Assembly: GCA_003278805.1 (NCBI GenBank)
Contig: QCDC01000007.1
Coordinates: 1-64,000 of the forward strand
Length of the DNA stretch: 64,000 bases
Origin: Pelagibacteraceae bacterium AG-349-L17
Lineage (GTDB): Bacteria > Pseudomonadota > Alphaproteobacteria > Pelagibacterales > Pelagibacteraceae
Reading direction: 5' to 3'
A program made the position numbers and the translations under genes. The notes under the pieces are model-generated. The model did no database searches. It was not told where the DNA came from and saw nothing but the letters and a program-made list of their open reading frames with translations. Of this stretch, positions 1 through 10,134 are shown piece after piece. Every line of letters starts with the position of its first letter. Positions within the stretch are counted from its first letter, which is position 1.

Positions 1-479
1 TTTATTTTTGAACCAAATTCTTCTTTTACATCAGATGGTTTAACTGAACTTAATCTTGAGGATATATTTGCACTAGGTGCCGCTACCGGATAATCTAAAT
101 TTTTTAATAAATTTCTTAACAATTTATGTTTAGGGAAACGTACGGCAATACTCTTTTTATTATTAGTCACAAATTTTGAAATTTTTGAGTTATTTTTTAA
201 TTTCAGAACGTAAGTTATCGGACCGGGAGAAAATTTTTTGTAAAGTTTCACTAAATTATCATTTATATCACAGTCTTCTTTAAGTCTTTGAATATCGTAA
301 TAATGGACAATTAGAGGATTTTTTAATGGTCTTTTTTTAAGACTAAATATTTTCTTAACTGCACTGTTCGAGTAAGCGTTTGCAGCCAATCCATAAACAG
401 TTTCTGTTGGAACCGCTACACAATGATTATTATCTAAATACTTTTTTGCTTTTTTGATATTTGATTGAATAGATTTCAT
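1..479 (-). CDS. Threonylcarbamoyl-AMP synthase (Sua5/YrdC family), partial
   Basis: The reverse strand encodes about 159 residues from an ATG at 479 and runs off the window start, so the C-terminus is missing. The YrdC domain is clear: an N-terminal VPTETVYGLAANAY segment, a KKRPLKNPLIVHY stretch that carries the KR motif binding ATP/bicarbonate-derived intermediates, and an APSANISS segment matching the SxN nucleotide-binding motif. The family makes threonylcarbamoyl-AMP from Thr, bicarbonate and ATP for the tRNA t6A37 modification. I cannot tell whether the C-terminal Sua5 domain is present, because it would lie outside the window. The gene is divergent from xseB with only 20 bases between start codons, so the promoters must overlap the coding ends. 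Confidence 0.9.
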   Translation of the reverse strand, partial: MKSIQSNIKKAKKYLDNNHCVAVPTETVYGLAANAYSNSAVKKIFSLKKRPLKNPLIVHYYDIQRLKEDCDINDNLVKLYKKFSPGPITYVLKLKNNSKISKFVTNNKKSIAVRFPKHKLLRNLLKNLDYPVAAPSANISSRLSSVKPSDVKEEFGSKI

Positions 480-499
480 GTATTAATAATTATTATTAT

Positions 500-748
500 A
501 TGAAAGATAAAATATTACCACTTGATTATGATCAGTATTCAGTTGAGGAGCTTACAGAAAAAGCAAATAAGATTATAGAGTCTCTAGAGAAGGAAAACGA
601 TTTAAACAATTCAGTTGACAATTATCAAGAACTTCTAAAATTAAATAATATTATTGAAAAGAAATTTCATAAAAATTTTAAATCTATTGGTGAAGAGACA
701 AATAAAAAGATTAAAGAGATAACTAAAAAAAATGAAAAAACAGCTTAA
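500..748 (+). CDS. xseB: Exodeoxyribonuclease VII small subunit
   Basis: An 82-residue, highly charged, helical protein with the typical XseB size and the YSVEELTEKANKIIESLE start, in which alternating hydrophobic residues form the expected coiled-coil-like helices. XseB partners with XseA to make the exonuclease VII complex that degrades single-stranded DNA; xseA is not in this window. The assignment is helped by position: it overlaps the next gene by 17 bases, and the order xseB-ispA-dxs is widespread in proteobacteria. Sequence similarity alone in such a short low-complexity protein would be weak evidence. Confidence 0.8.
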   Translation: MKDKILPLDYDQYSVEELTEKANKIIESLEKENDLNNSVDNYQELLKLNNIIEKKFHKNFKSIGEETNKKIKEITKKNEKTA

Positions 749-1604
749 TAAAATAGCCAAGGATACAAATATATTCCTTAAAAAATATATTAATTCACAG
801 AAATATTCTCAGCTAATGTCGCCCATGAAGTATGGTTTGTTTCCGGGTGGAAAAAAAATAAGATCTAAAATCTTAATCGACTTAGGGTCATTATTTTCAA
901 TAGATTATAAAACATTGATAATAGTTGGGTCGGCCGTTGAATGTATTCATGCTTATTCTCTTATTCATGATGATCTACCCTGCATGGATGATGATGATAT
1001 AAGAAGAGGAAAACCTTCAGCTCACATTAAATTTGGTGAGTCTACAGCAGTCCTAGCAGGAAATTCATTACTGACTTTAGCTTTTGAAATTTTATCAAGT
1101 CCTAAATTGAAATTAAATGAAAAGATAAAGATCAACCTAATCAAAAAATTATCAGAATGTTCAGGACATTTAGGAATAGCTGGTGGGCAATATTTAGATT
1201 TAAGTTATGAGAGAAAGAAAATATCAAGGAATAAAATATTAGAAATGGAAATAAAAAAAACTGGAATGTTGTTTAGTTTTTGTTGTGCAGCTCCAGCAAT
1301 AATTAAGAAAAAAACAATCCAAGAAATTAAATTTTTTGAAAATATTGGATCAAAAATTGGTCTATTATTCCAAATAGCTGATGATTTAATTGATCTCAAA
1401 AGTAATTCTAAGCAAGCTGGAAAAAAAACAGGAAAAGATCAAAAAAAAGGCAAGGCAACACTTATAAATTTAATAGGCTATGATGACTCACTTAATTATT
1501 GTGATAAGATAATAAAAGATATTAATAAGAATTTAAGAAAATATGGTTCAAGATCTGAAAAAATAAATGAAACATTAAGCTATATATTGAATAGAAAAAA
1601 ATGA
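732..1604 (+). CDS. ispA: Short-chain polyprenyl (farnesyl-type) diphosphate synthase
   Basis: A 290-residue trans-prenyltransferase that condenses DMAPP/GPP with IPP, giving farnesyl (possibly geranylgeranyl) diphosphate. The first aspartate-rich motif reads [15 protein letters not shown], with the two extra residues between aspartates that mark bacterial short-chain enzymes; the second reads [18 protein letters not shown] supplies the diphosphate-binding Lys/Arg segment. It overlaps xseB upstream by 17 bases and dxs downstream by 4 (ATGA type), so the three are surely co-transcribed. The exact product chain length cannot be read from the sequence. The C-terminus is slightly short compared with the usual 295-300 residues. 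Confidence 0.93.
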   Translation: MKKQLNKIAKDTNIFLKKYINSQKYSQLMSPMKYGLFPGGKKIRSKILIDLGSLFSIDYKTLIIVGSAVECIHAYSLIHDDLPCMDDDDIRRGKPSAHIKFGESTAVLAGNSLLTLAFEILSSPKLKLNEKIKINLIKKLSECSGHLGIAGGQYLDLSYERKKISRNKILEMEIKKTGMLFSFCCAAPAIIKKKTIQEIKFFENIGSKIGLLFQIADDLIDLKSNSKQAGKKTGKDQKKGKATLINLIGYDDSLNYCDKIIKDINKNLRKYGSRSEKINETLSYILNRKK

Positions 1605-3517
1605 AAAAAAATTATCAATTTTTAAATAATATCAACTTTCCATCTGATTTAAGAAAAGTTTCTGAAAATAATTTACAAAAAGTAGCAGATGAGGTTAGGG
1701 CGGAAATGATAAGCGCTGTTTCAGAAACAGGAGGCCACCTTGGAGCTGGTTTGGGAGTTGTTGAATTGACAGTTGCACTTCATTATGTTTTTGATACCCC
1801 AAATGATAAATTAATATGGGATGTTGGCCATCAATCTTACCCACATAAAATTTTAACTGGAAGAAAAGATAAAATTAGAACTTTACGACAGGGTGATGGT
1901 TTATCAGGATTTACAAAAAGATCTGAAAGTGAGTATGACCCATTTGGAGCAGCACATAGTTCAACATCTATTTCATCTGCATTAGGAATTGCAGAGGCAA
2001 ATAAATTAGAAAATAAGTCTTCCAATGTAGTAGCTGTAATAGGTGATGGAGCAATTAGCGCAGGTATGGCTTATGAAGCCATGAATAATGCTGGGGCATC
2101 TAAAACAAAAATAATTGTTATTTTAAATGATAACGATATGTCAATTGCAAAACCAGTTGGAGCAATGAGGACTTACTTGGCAAAATTATTTACTGGTAAA
2201 ATATATTTTAGTCTTAGAGAAACCTTAAAATTAATTACATCTGCATTTTCAAAAAGATTTAGTGCTAAAGCAGGAAAAGCAGAAGATTTTTTCCGTTCAG
2301 CAGTTACTGGAGGTACATTGTTTAGTTCACTTGGTTTTTATTATGCAGGTCCTATAGATGGTCATGATTTATCAAGCTTAGTTCCAATTTTAAAAAATGC
2401 AAAAGAATCAAAACATGAGGGTCCTATAATGATTCATATCAAAACTCAAAAAGGAAAAGGTTATTCTTATGCAGAAAAAGCAAATGATCATTATCATGGA
2501 GTGTCAAAATTTAATGTTGAGACTGGCGAACAAGTAAAGAGCAAATCAAACCTTCCAACTTATACAAAAGTATTTGCAAACACGTTAGTTAAACATGCTA
2601 AAAAAGATAGCAAAATAGTAGGAATTACAGCAGCGATGCCGGGAGGGACTGGCATGGATATTTTTGGCAAGGAGTTTCCAAATAGAATGTTTGATGTTGG
2701 AATAGCCGAACAACATGCTGTAACTTTTGCAGCTGGTCTCGCAACCGAGGGATACAAACCATATGCTGCAATTTATTCTACATTTTTACAGAGAGCATAT
2801 GATCAAGTTGTCCACGATGTTGCCATTCAAAGTTTACCAGTAAGATTCGCGATAGATAGAGCAGGATTAGTTGGTGCTGATGGATCAACACATGCTGGTT
2901 CATTTGATATAACTTACTTATCAACTTTACCTAACTTTGTAGTAATGGCAGCAAGTGATGAAGCCGAACTTGTTAAAATGATTAATACTTCAGTAGACAT
3001 AAATGACAGACCTTCTGCAATTAGATATCCAAGAGGAACCGGAGTAGGTGTTGACCTCCCATCAATAGAAGAAAAAATTGAAATTGGTAAAGGGAGAGTC
3101 GTTCAACAAGGTACACAAGTTTGTATTTTAAACCTTGGCACTCGACTTGAGGAGTGCAAGTTAGCTGTAGAGGAATTAAAAGCAAAGGGAGTTTCAACAA
3201 CCTTGATAGATGCCAGATTTGCCAAGCCTTTAGACGAAGAACTTATAATAAAATCTGCTAAGGAACATGAGCTTATGATAACTATTGAAGAGGGATCAAT
3301 AGGTGGTTTCAGTTCTCATGTTAAAAATTTATTAGCTGAAAGAGGAGTATTTGACAAAGGTTTAAAATTTAGATCAATGACTTTACCAGATGAATTTATT
3401 GAACAAAATGATCCAAAAAAAATGTACGATAAAGCTGGATTAAACAGTTCTCAAATTTCTAAGAAAATTGCTGATATTTTGTTTCAAAAGGAAACAATAA
3501 GAGTTGTGAAAAATTAA
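1601..3517 (+). CDS. dxs: 1-deoxy-D-xylulose-5-phosphate synthase
   Basis: A 638-residue transketolase-like enzyme that joins pyruvate and glyceraldehyde 3-phosphate, using thiamine diphosphate, to make DXP, the entry step of the MEP isoprenoid pathway and also a precursor of thiamine and PLP. The thiamine-binding [18 protein letters not shown] segment, the [15 protein letters not shown] segment and the second-half [14 protein letters not shown] region with its catalytic Glu are present. The first methionine overlaps ispA by 4 bases and precedes an N-terminus of normal length. It ends 6 bases before the convergent aroC gene, with no obvious terminator between them. Confidence 0.97.
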   Translation: MKKNYQFLNNINFPSDLRKVSENNLQKVADEVRAEMISAVSETGGHLGAGLGVVELTVALHYVFDTPNDKLIWDVGHQSYPHKILTGRKDKIRTLRQGDGLSGFTKRSESEYDPFGAAHSSTSISSALGIAEANKLENKSSNVVAVIGDGAISAGMAYEAMNNAGASKTKIIVILNDNDMSIAKPVGAMRTYLAKLFTGKIYFSLRETLKLITSAFSKRFSAKAGKAEDFFRSAVTGGTLFSSLGFYYAGPIDGHDLSSLVPILKNAKESKHEGPIMIHIKTQKGKGYSYAEKANDHYHGVSKFNVETGEQVKSKSNLPTYTKVFANTLVKHAKKDSKIVGITAAMPGGTGMDIFGKEFPNRMFDVGIAEQHAVTFAAGLATEGYKPYAAIYSTFLQRAYDQVVHDVAIQSLPVRFAIDRAGLVGADGSTHAGSFDITYLSTLPNFVVMAASDEAELVKMINTSVDINDRPSAIRYPRGTGVGVDLPSIEEKIEIGKGRVVQQGTQVCILNLGTRLEECKLAVEELKAKGVSTTLIDARFAKPLDEELIIKSAKEHELMITIEEGSIGGFSSHVKNLLAERGVFDKGLKFRSMTLPDEFIEQNDPKKMYDKAGLNSSQISKKIADILFQKETIRVVKN

Positions 3518-3523
3518 TTTAAG

Positions 3524-4606
3524 CTAACTACATTGGGCTTTATTCATTAAGTAGTGATCAAGTAAAACACAGTTCATCATAGCTTCACCAATTGGTACAG
3601 CTCTAATTCCTACACAAGGATCATGTCTACCTTTAACAGATATTGAAGTATTTTTCCCAAATTTATTTATTGTTTTTCTACTAGTTAAAATTGAAGATGT
3701 TGGTTTGACTGCAAAAGAAGCAATAATTTCTTGGCCTGTAGAAATTCCACCAAGAATTCCACCCGCTTTATTTGAATTGAAATTTAATTTATTTCCTTTT
3801 GAAGATATTTCATCTGAATTTTGTTCTCCACTTAATTGTGCTGAGTTCATTCCTGCACCAATATTTACACCTTTAACTGCATTAATACTCATTAGACCTG
3901 AAGCTATGTCAGTATCCAATTTTGAATAAATTGGAGCACCTAAACCAACTGGGACACCCCTTGCTCTTATTTCAATCACTGCTCCACATGAGGACCCTGA
4001 TTTTCTTACACCAAGCAAATATTTTTCCCATAATTTAATCATTGATTTATCTGGACAAAAAAATGGATTTTTTGAAATTACTTTATCGTTCCATTGATTT
4101 GTGTCACATCCAAGAATTCCTAGCTGAGTTACTGCACCAATTACTTTAAATTTTTTACCTAATTTTTTTTGAAGTACAACTTTAGCTATTGCACCAGCCG
4201 CAACTCTTGCTGCAGTTTCTCTAGCAGAAGATCTGCCACCACCTCTATAGTCTCTAATTCCATATTTTTTAAAATAAGTAAAATCTGCATGACCTGGCCT
4301 GAACTTATCTTTAATATTACTATAATCTTTAGATTTCATATCTTTGTTGTATATTATGAGAGAAATAGGTGTTCCTGTAGTTTTACCCTCAAATACTCCT
4401 GACAATATTTGAACTTTGTCATCCTCTTTTCTCTGGGTTGTAAATTTAGATTGTCCTGGTTTTCTTTTGTCTAATTCTATTTGAATATCTTGCTCTTTAA
4501 GATTTATGTTTGGAGGACAACCATCAACAATACAACCAATTGCAGGTCCATGAGACTCTCCCCAAGTTGTGAAACGAAATAGCTTTCCAAAAGTATTAAA
4601 TGACAT
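3524..4606 (-). CDS. aroC: Chorismate synthase
   Basis: A 360-residue protein of normal length for the FMN-dependent enzyme that converts EPSP to chorismate, the last common step of aromatic amino acid and folate synthesis. The N-terminal [20 protein letters not shown] signature, [36 protein letters not shown] and the C-terminal [18 protein letters not shown] block are all intact. It is transcribed towards dxs and starts 33 bases from the divergent pdxH, so the shared gap must hold both promoters. Confidence 0.97.
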   Translation of the reverse strand: MSFNTFGKLFRFTTWGESHGPAIGCIVDGCPPNINLKEQDIQIELDKRKPGQSKFTTQRKEDDKVQILSGVFEGKTTGTPISLIIYNKDMKSKDYSNIKDKFRPGHADFTYFKKYGIRDYRGGGRSSARETAARVAAGAIAKVVLQKKLGKKFKVIGAVTQLGILGCDTNQWNDKVISKNPFFCPDKSMIKLWEKYLLGVRKSGSSCGAVIEIRARGVPVGLGAPIYSKLDTDIASGLMSINAVKGVNIGAGMNSAQLSGEQNSDEISSKGNKLNFNSNKAGGILGGISTGQEIIASFAVKPTSSILTSRKTINKFGKNTSISVKGRHDPCVGIRAVPIGEAMMNCVLLDHYLMNKAQCS

Positions 4607-4639
4607 TATTTATATTATATAGATTATTTTGTTTAAATT

Positions 4640-5266
4640 ATGAATCAAAAAAACTCTTTAGGTCTTAATAGTTGCTTTCTTGATATAGATGATCCAATTC
4701 ATTTATTTCATGAATGGATGGAGGAGGCAAAGAAAACTGAGCCAAATGATCCAAACGCTGTTGCTTTGGCCACATCAGATAAAAATGGCATTCCTTCAGT
4801 TAGAATGGTTTTACTTAAAGATTTCAACAAAGATGGATTTATATTTTATACAAATTTAAATAGTCAAAAAGGAAATGAATTAAAAGAAAATTCTTATGCT
4901 GCGATGTGTTTCCATTGGAAAAGTCTCCTAAGACAAATAAGAATTAATGGGAAGGTGTCATTAGTTTCTGATCAGGTTGCAGATGAATATTATTCATCTA
5001 GAGCGTATGAAAGTCGGATAGGAGCATGGGCTTCTAAGCAAAGTGAAGAATTAAATTCGCGAGAACAATTGTTAAAATCCATAAAAGATTACAAAAAAAA
5101 ATATAGCAACAAATCAGATGTACCAAGACCAAGTCACTGGTCTGGATGGATTTTATCTCCAGATAATATTGAATTTTGGCTAGATGGTGAGAACAGAATC
5201 CACGAGAGATTAAAATATAGTAAAGAGAACTCCGGGAAGTGGAAAAAGTCTTTATTAAGTCCTTAA
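4640..5266 (+). CDS. pdxH: Pyridoxamine 5'-phosphate oxidase
   Basis: A 208-residue flavoprotein that oxidises pyridoxamine or pyridoxine 5'-phosphate to PLP with FMN and oxygen. The FMN-binding RMVLLKDFNKDGFIFYTN segment, the dimer-forming SRAYESRIGAWAS region and the C-terminal PSHWSGW...IEFWLDGENRIHERLKY block, with substrate-binding Arg and His, are present. Length matches the family. It is divergent from aroC, and its 3' end overlaps the convergent ispB gene by 4 bases. Confidence 0.95.
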   Translation: MNQKNSLGLNSCFLDIDDPIHLFHEWMEEAKKTEPNDPNAVALATSDKNGIPSVRMVLLKDFNKDGFIFYTNLNSQKGNELKENSYAAMCFHWKSLLRQIRINGKVSLVSDQVADEYYSSRAYESRIGAWASKQSEELNSREQLLKSIKDYKKKYSNKSDVPRPSHWSGWILSPDNIEFWLDGENRIHERLKYSKENSGKWKKSLLSP

Positions 5267-6276
5267 AAATTTCTTGATAAACTAAATGATGTTAATCTTT
5301 TAAGAATATTTTTTTCTTCAGAATCTTTAAATACACTTAGAGAATTTGAGGCTAAATTTATATAGTGCTGTGCTTTTTGATAGCATTCCTGAATTATTTT
5401 ATACTTATTTATAAGAGCAATAATTTCATTAAAGTTATCTTTTGTTCTTAATTCTTTTTTAAACATATTTGATAAAATTTTCTTTTCATCATTTCCTAAT
5501 TTTTGAAAAAGTAAAATTATTGGTAAGGTAATTTTTCCTTCAAAAAAATCTTGTCCAATTTTTTTACCAAATAGTTTGAGCTCAGCATTATAGTCTAGTG
5601 TGTCGTCAGCTATTTGAAAAGTTAATCCCAAGTTTCTTCCATAAAATTCTAAAGCATCTTTTTCTTTATTTTCTGCATCTGATAAAATTGCACCAACTTT
5701 AGTTGCCGCTGCAAATAACTCAGCAGTTTTAGCTGAGATTATCTTTAAATATGTTTCTTCCAGCATATCAACTTCACCTTTGTGTTGAAGTTGCAAAACT
5801 TCTCCTTGAGCAATTTTAGATGAAGTGGAAGATAATAACTTTAAAACTTCTAAATTTCCGTCTTCTACCATCATTTCAAAACATCTACTCAATAGATAAT
5901 CTCCTATTAAAACTGAAGAATGATTATCCCAAACTTTATTTAAAGTTTCTTTTCCTCTTCTAACAGTGCCTTCATCGATTACGTCATCATGCATCAACGT
6001 TGCACTGTGAATTAATTCAACACACGCAGCTAAATTTATATCTCTAGAGCCTTTAGAGTAACCGCATAATTTTGCACTACCCAATGTTAGTAAAGCTCTT
6101 AGTCTTTTTCCTCCAGTTTCTATGTGATAATCTGTCATTTTTTGAACTAGCTGTACGTCACTAGATAATTTTGATTTTATTTTTTCTTCGGTTAAAACAA
6201 GTTTTTCTTCAACTGAGTCTTTGAGCTGAAAATATGAATTATTTATCTGATTTTTAAGCTGGACAACTGTTCCCAT
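5263..6276 (-). CDS. ispB: Long-chain polyprenyl diphosphate synthase (octaprenyl/decaprenyl type)
   Basis: A 337-residue trans-prenyltransferase likely to make the long side chain of ubiquinone. The first aspartate-rich motif is HSATLMHDDVIDEGTVRRG in the DDxxD form without extra residues, and the second is TFQIADDTLDY; small residues before the first motif agree with a long-chain product. The exact length (C40 or C50) cannot be decided here. It lies close to ispA and dxs, so three isoprenoid genes sit within 6 kb. It overlaps pdxH by 4 bases tail to tail and shares a 114-base divergent promoter region with the peptidase gene. Confidence 0.92.
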   Translation of the reverse strand: MGTVVQLKNQINNSYFQLKDSVEEKLVLTEEKIKSKLSSDVQLVQKMTDYHIETGGKRLRALLTLGSAKLCGYSKGSRDINLAACVELIHSATLMHDDVIDEGTVRRGKETLNKVWDNHSSVLIGDYLLSRCFEMMVEDGNLEVLKLLSSTSSKIAQGEVLQLQHKGEVDMLEETYLKIISAKTAELFAAATKVGAILSDAENKEKDALEFYGRNLGLTFQIADDTLDYNAELKLFGKKIGQDFFEGKITLPIILLFQKLGNDEKKILSNMFKKELRTKDNFNEIIALINKYKIIQECYQKAQHYINLASNSLSVFKDSEEKNILKRLTSFSLSRNF

Positions 6277-6322
6277 AATATTTCTAAATTATTATAATTT
6301 GTTTATATATATTACTTATCAA

Positions 6323-6350
6323 TTGACGCACCAGTTTCTTCAATTATAAG
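6323..6350 (+). promoter_or_regulatory. Sigma-70-like promoter for the sppA-glyQS-ppdK operon
   Basis: TTGACG at 6323-6328 and TATAAG at 6345-6350 are separated by 16 bases, about 40 bases before the first gene of the operon. This is the best -35/-10 match in the 114-base divergent gap. It is a pattern match only; no start-site data. Confidence 0.45.
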
Positions 6351-6390
6351 TAGTCTTTATATTCAATAAATAATTCTATAAGACTTAACT

Positions 6391-7197
6391 ATGTTCTCTT
6401 TTTTTAAAAAGAAAAAAATTGTTGCTCACTTAAAATTAATTGGAGTTATTGGTAATGCTGGAAAATTTAAACAAGGTATTGATTTTGCAGGTCAAGAACA
6501 ACTAATTAAAAAAGCTTTTTCTCTGAAAAAAGCAACATGTGTTGCTATATCAATCAATTCTCCAGGAGGATCACCAGTTCAATCTCATTTAATCTACAGT
6601 TTTATTAGACAACAAGCAAAAAAACACAAAAAAAAAGTTATTGTATTCGCTGAAGACGTAGCAGCTTCTGGAGGTTATTTGATTTCTTGTGCTGGGGACG
6701 AAATTTATGCAAATTCAAGTTCAATAATTGGATCTATAGGAGTGATATATTCTTCTTTTGGATTTACTGAGTTGATAAAAAAAATTGGGGTTGAAAGAAG
6801 AGTTCATACCGCTGGTAAAAACAAAAGTACACTTGATCCATTTTTAGAGGAAAAAAACGAGGATATTGAAAGATTAAAAAATATTCAATTGGATCTTCAT
6901 AAGGACTTTATAGAAGTTGTTGAAAAAAGCAGAGGATCAAAATTAAACAAATCTGATGTAGAACTTTTTTCAGGTGAGTTTTGGTCAGGCAGTAAAGCAA
7001 AAAATTTAGGATTGATTGATGGAATAGGTAATGCACACGAAATATTAAAAGATAAATTTGGTGAAGATGTAATTATTAAAAAATTTGAAAAATCAAAAGG
7101 ATGGTTAAGTCAAAAACTTTCTTCATCCAGCAATCAAGTAGATCAAATAGCAAGTATTTTAGATGAAAGATCAATTTGGCAAAGATATGGCTTTTAA
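6391..7197 (+). CDS. S49 family serine peptidase (short SppA/SohB type)
   Basis: A 268-residue single-domain member of the ClpP-fold S49 family, which degrades leftover signal peptides or membrane-protein fragments. The nucleophile region is [20 protein letters not shown] with Ser about 93, and the general-base Lys should be 143 or 145 in [21 protein letters not shown] oxyanion-loop segment is present. There is no convincing signal peptide or membrane helix: the N-terminus is only a basic stretch before the first strand, so it may act on the cytoplasmic side. It overlaps glyQ by 11 bases and heads a sppA-glyQ-glyS-ppdK run that I believe recurs in alphaproteobacteria. Confidence 0.9.
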   Translation: MFSFFKKKKIVAHLKLIGVIGNAGKFKQGIDFAGQEQLIKKAFSLKKATCVAISINSPGGSPVQSHLIYSFIRQQAKKHKKKVIVFAEDVAASGGYLISCAGDEIYANSSSIIGSIGVIYSSFGFTELIKKIGVERRVHTAGKNKSTLDPFLEEKNEDIERLKNIQLDLHKDFIEVVEKSRGSKLNKSDVELFSGEFWSGSKAKNLGLIDGIGNAHEILKDKFGEDVIIKKFEKSKGWLSQKLSSSSNQVDQIASILDERSIWQRYGF

Positions 7198-8068
7198 AAC
7201 AAAAAAAGAAAAAAAAAAAATTCAAACATTCCAAGATACAATTTTAAATCTTCAGAAATTTTGGAGTAAAAAGGGATGCATTATTCTTCAGCCTTATGAT
7301 ATGGAGGTTGGCGCAGGAACTTTTCATCCAGCTACTACCCTAAGATCACTTGGAAATAAACCATGGAAAGCAGCTTACGTACAACCATCAAGAAGACCTA
7401 CAGATGGAAGATATGGAGATAATCCAAACAGGCTGCAACACTATTATCAATTTCAAGTTTTAATAAAACCTTCCCCTGAAAATATAAAAAAACTTTATTT
7501 AAATAGTTTATCTACTATAGGAATAGATCATAATGATCATGATATAAGGTTTGTTGAAGATGATTGGGAAAGTCCAACATTAGGTGCTGCAGGATTGGGA
7601 TGGGAAGTATGGTGTGATGGAATGGAAATTACTCAATTCACCTATTTTCAACAAATGGCTGGATTTGATTGTAAACCTATATCAGTTGAAATCACTTATG
7701 GTTTAGAAAGAATTTGTATGTTCACTCAAAAAGAAAAAAACGTTTATGATTTATTGTGGAATGATGAAGGCGTAAAATATCAGGAAGTATTTCATCAAGC
7801 TGAAAAAGAATTTTCAGCATACAATTTTGAACACGCGAATGTTGAAACACTTTTGAAAATGTTTGAAATGCATGAGTCCGAGGCAAAAGATTTGGTAGAA
7901 AAAAAAGTTTCTTTACCAGCATATGATCAATGTTTAAAAGCCAGTCACGTGTTTAATATTTTAGATGCAAGAGGTGCAATTAGTGTTGCACAAAGAGCAG
8001 GTTATATCGCTAGAATAAGAGATATTACAAAATCTGCAGCAGGTGTTTGGTTAGATAGTCAAAAATAA
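7187..8068 (+). CDS. glyQ: Glycyl-tRNA synthetase alpha subunit
   Basis: The catalytic alpha subunit of the bacterial alpha2beta2 glycyl-tRNA synthetase. Typical blocks are [60 protein letters not shown] and the [23 protein letters not shown] region. I chose ATG 7187 (293 residues; [11 protein letters not shown]...) rather than the track's ATG 7163: the extra eight residues are unlike the family start, and the overlap with the peptidase gene drops from 35 to 11 bases. It is coupled to glyS by a 1-base TAATG overlap. Confidence 0.95.
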   Translation: MAFKTKKEKKKIQTFQDTILNLQKFWSKKGCIILQPYDMEVGAGTFHPATTLRSLGNKPWKAAYVQPSRRPTDGRYGDNPNRLQHYYQFQVLIKPSPENIKKLYLNSLSTIGIDHNDHDIRFVEDDWESPTLGAAGLGWEVWCDGMEITQFTYFQQMAGFDCKPISVEITYGLERICMFTQKEKNVYDLLWNDEGVKYQEVFHQAEKEFSAYNFEHANVETLLKMFEMHESEAKDLVEKKVSLPAYDQCLKASHVFNILDARGAISVAQRAGYIARIRDITKSAAGVWLDSQK

Positions 8069-10134
8069 TGTCAGAGTTTTTTTTAGAATTATTTAGTGAA
8101 GAAATACCTTCAAATCTTCAACAAAATTTAAGGGTAGATTTACTTAAAAGTTTTAATGATTTTTTTTTAGAAAAATCAATTTTATTTAAAAAAAACTCAT
8201 CATACTCAACACCAAACAGACTGGTGGTATTGTTTGAAGGTGTTCAAAAAAATGTTGTATTAAAATCTGAGGAAATTAAAGGCCCAAATATCAAGTCACC
8301 AGAGGTAGCACTAAAGGGGTTTGTGAGGTCAAATAAAATCGTAAAAAAGGATCTCTACCAAAAGAAAACCGACAAAGGAGAATTTTATTTTTTCAAGACA
8401 AAATCAAAAAAATTGCACACACATGAATTGCTAGAGGAATTCATCCCAATATTGTTAAGTAAAGTTCAATGGAAAAAATCAATGTATTGGGGAACTTTTG
8501 ACCTAAATTGGGGGAGACCGTTAAAATCAATTCTAGCTGTGTTTGATAAAAAAAAATTAAATTTTAATTTTCATCACCTAACATCTTCTAACTCAACTTT
8601 TATTGATAAAGAATTTGAGGAAAATAAAAAGTCATTCTTAGAATTTAAAAATTATAAAAGTTTTTTTAAAAAAATTGACATTATCGTTGATCACAACGAA
8701 AGAAAAAAGTTAATAGAAAAAAAATTCAACAATCTATTAAAAAATAAAAATATTAAGATTCAACATAATCCTAGATTGCTAAATGAGGTTGTAGATTTAA
8801 CAGATCAACCAAATATCCTTCTTTGTGAATTTGATAAGAAATTTTTGAATATTCCAAAAGAAATATTAATTATTACTATGCAATATCATCAAAAATATTT
8901 CCCTATATTTGATAATAAAGAAAATATTACCAATGAGTTTTTAGTGGTTGCAAACAAAAAAGATAAAAAAGGATTAATTAAATTAGGAAATGAAAGAGTG
9001 GTTGAAGCGAGATTAAGTGATGCAGAATTTTTTTGGAAAAAAGATAAATCTCAAAATATGGTTAAAAAAGTTACTGATTTAAAATCAATGAATTATTTTA
9101 AAGGATTAGGAAGTTATTTTGATAAAGCCCAAAGAATGAGAAAATTGGGTGGAATGATATCAGATGAACTTTTAATCAGTAAAGAAAAAGTTGAATTGTC
9201 AGCATCAATTTGTAAAGTTGATTTATTATCAGAGTTAGTGGGTGAATTCCCAGAACTCCAAGGTGTGATGGGAGGTTATTTTGCTGATGCACAAGGTTTT
9301 GATAAAGATTTGGCTTTGGCCATAAGTGAGCAATATTTACCCGCAGGTTCTGGTTCAAGAGTCCCCAAGAAACCATTTAGTATAGCTCTTTCTTTGGCTG
9401 ATAAGATAGATACTTTGGTTGGTTTTTTTGGTTTAAATCAAAAACCAACAAGTTCTAAAGATCCATATGCTCTACGAAGATTAGCATTAGGAGTAATAAG
9501 AATAATAGTTGAAAATAAAAAAGATTTTAAAATAAAAGATTTAATTAATTATTCTTTAAGCCTGTATTTAGATCAAGGTTTTGAAATTGATAATAAATCT
9601 TTACAAAATGAATTATCAGATTTTTTAATGGATAGATTAAAATATCACATGAAGGAAGAAAATATTAGAAATGATATAATTCAAGCATCAACCAGTTCTT
9701 TTAATTTAGATCAATCTGTTATTATTTTTAATAAAGCTAAACATTTAAATAAAATTATTAACAAACCAGATGGCTTAGATATTATTGCAAGCTATAAAAG
9801 AGCTTCCAATATTTTAGACGGTGCATTAAAAAATAATAAAATAGAATTATCAAATACAACTGACCCTGGTATTTTTAAAACTGAGTTAGAAAAAAACTTA
9901 TTTAAAAAAATTAGTGAATTAAGAAAATATTTTTCGGGCATTAATAAAGATGAAAATTATGTTCAAACATTGGACAATTTAGCTAGTGTTAAAAGTGAGG
10001 TTTTTGATTTTTTTGATAATGTAATTGTGAATGAAGATGATCCGGTTATAAAGAAGAATAGGTTAGAGCTAATCCAAATGATGTGTAAAACGTTCAATAA
10101 TTATGTTAATTTTTCTTTAATCGACTCCCATTAA
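8068..10134 (+). CDS. glyS: Glycyl-tRNA synthetase beta subunit
   Basis: A 688-residue beta subunit that binds tRNA-Gly and is needed for charging with GlyQ. The N-terminal FFLELFSEEIPSNLQQN and the DAEFFWKKDKS, VDLLSELVGEFPELQGVMGGYFA and KDPYALRRLALGVIRI blocks are diagnostic; the C-terminal part should be the anticodon-binding domain. The N-terminal half is unusually rich in Lys and Phe, as expected from base composition. It overlaps glyQ by 1 base and ppdK by 1 base, which points to translational coupling. Confidence 0.95.
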   Translation: MSEFFLELFSEEIPSNLQQNLRVDLLKSFNDFFLEKSILFKKNSSYSTPNRLVVLFEGVQKNVVLKSEEIKGPNIKSPEVALKGFVRSNKIVKKDLYQKKTDKGEFYFFKTKSKKLHTHELLEEFIPILLSKVQWKKSMYWGTFDLNWGRPLKSILAVFDKKKLNFNFHHLTSSNSTFIDKEFEENKKSFLEFKNYKSFFKKIDIIVDHNERKKLIEKKFNNLLKNKNIKIQHNPRLLNEVVDLTDQPNILLCEFDKKFLNIPKEILIITMQYHQKYFPIFDNKENITNEFLVVANKKDKKGLIKLGNERVVEARLSDAEFFWKKDKSQNMVKKVTDLKSMNYFKGLGSYFDKAQRMRKLGGMISDELLISKEKVELSASICKVDLLSELVGEFPELQGVMGGYFADAQGFDKDLALAISEQYLPAGSGSRVPKKPFSIALSLADKIDTLVGFFGLNQKPTSSKDPYALRRLALGVIRIIVENKKDFKIKDLINYSLSLYLDQGFEIDNKSLQNELSDFLMDRLKYHMKEENIRNDIIQASTSSFNLDQSVIIFNKAKHLNKIINKPDGLDIIASYKRASNILDGALKNNKIELSNTTDPGIFKTELEKNLFKKISELRKYFSGINKDENYVQTLDNLASVKSEVFDFFDNVIVNEDDPVIKKNRLELIQMMCKTFNNYVNFSLIDSH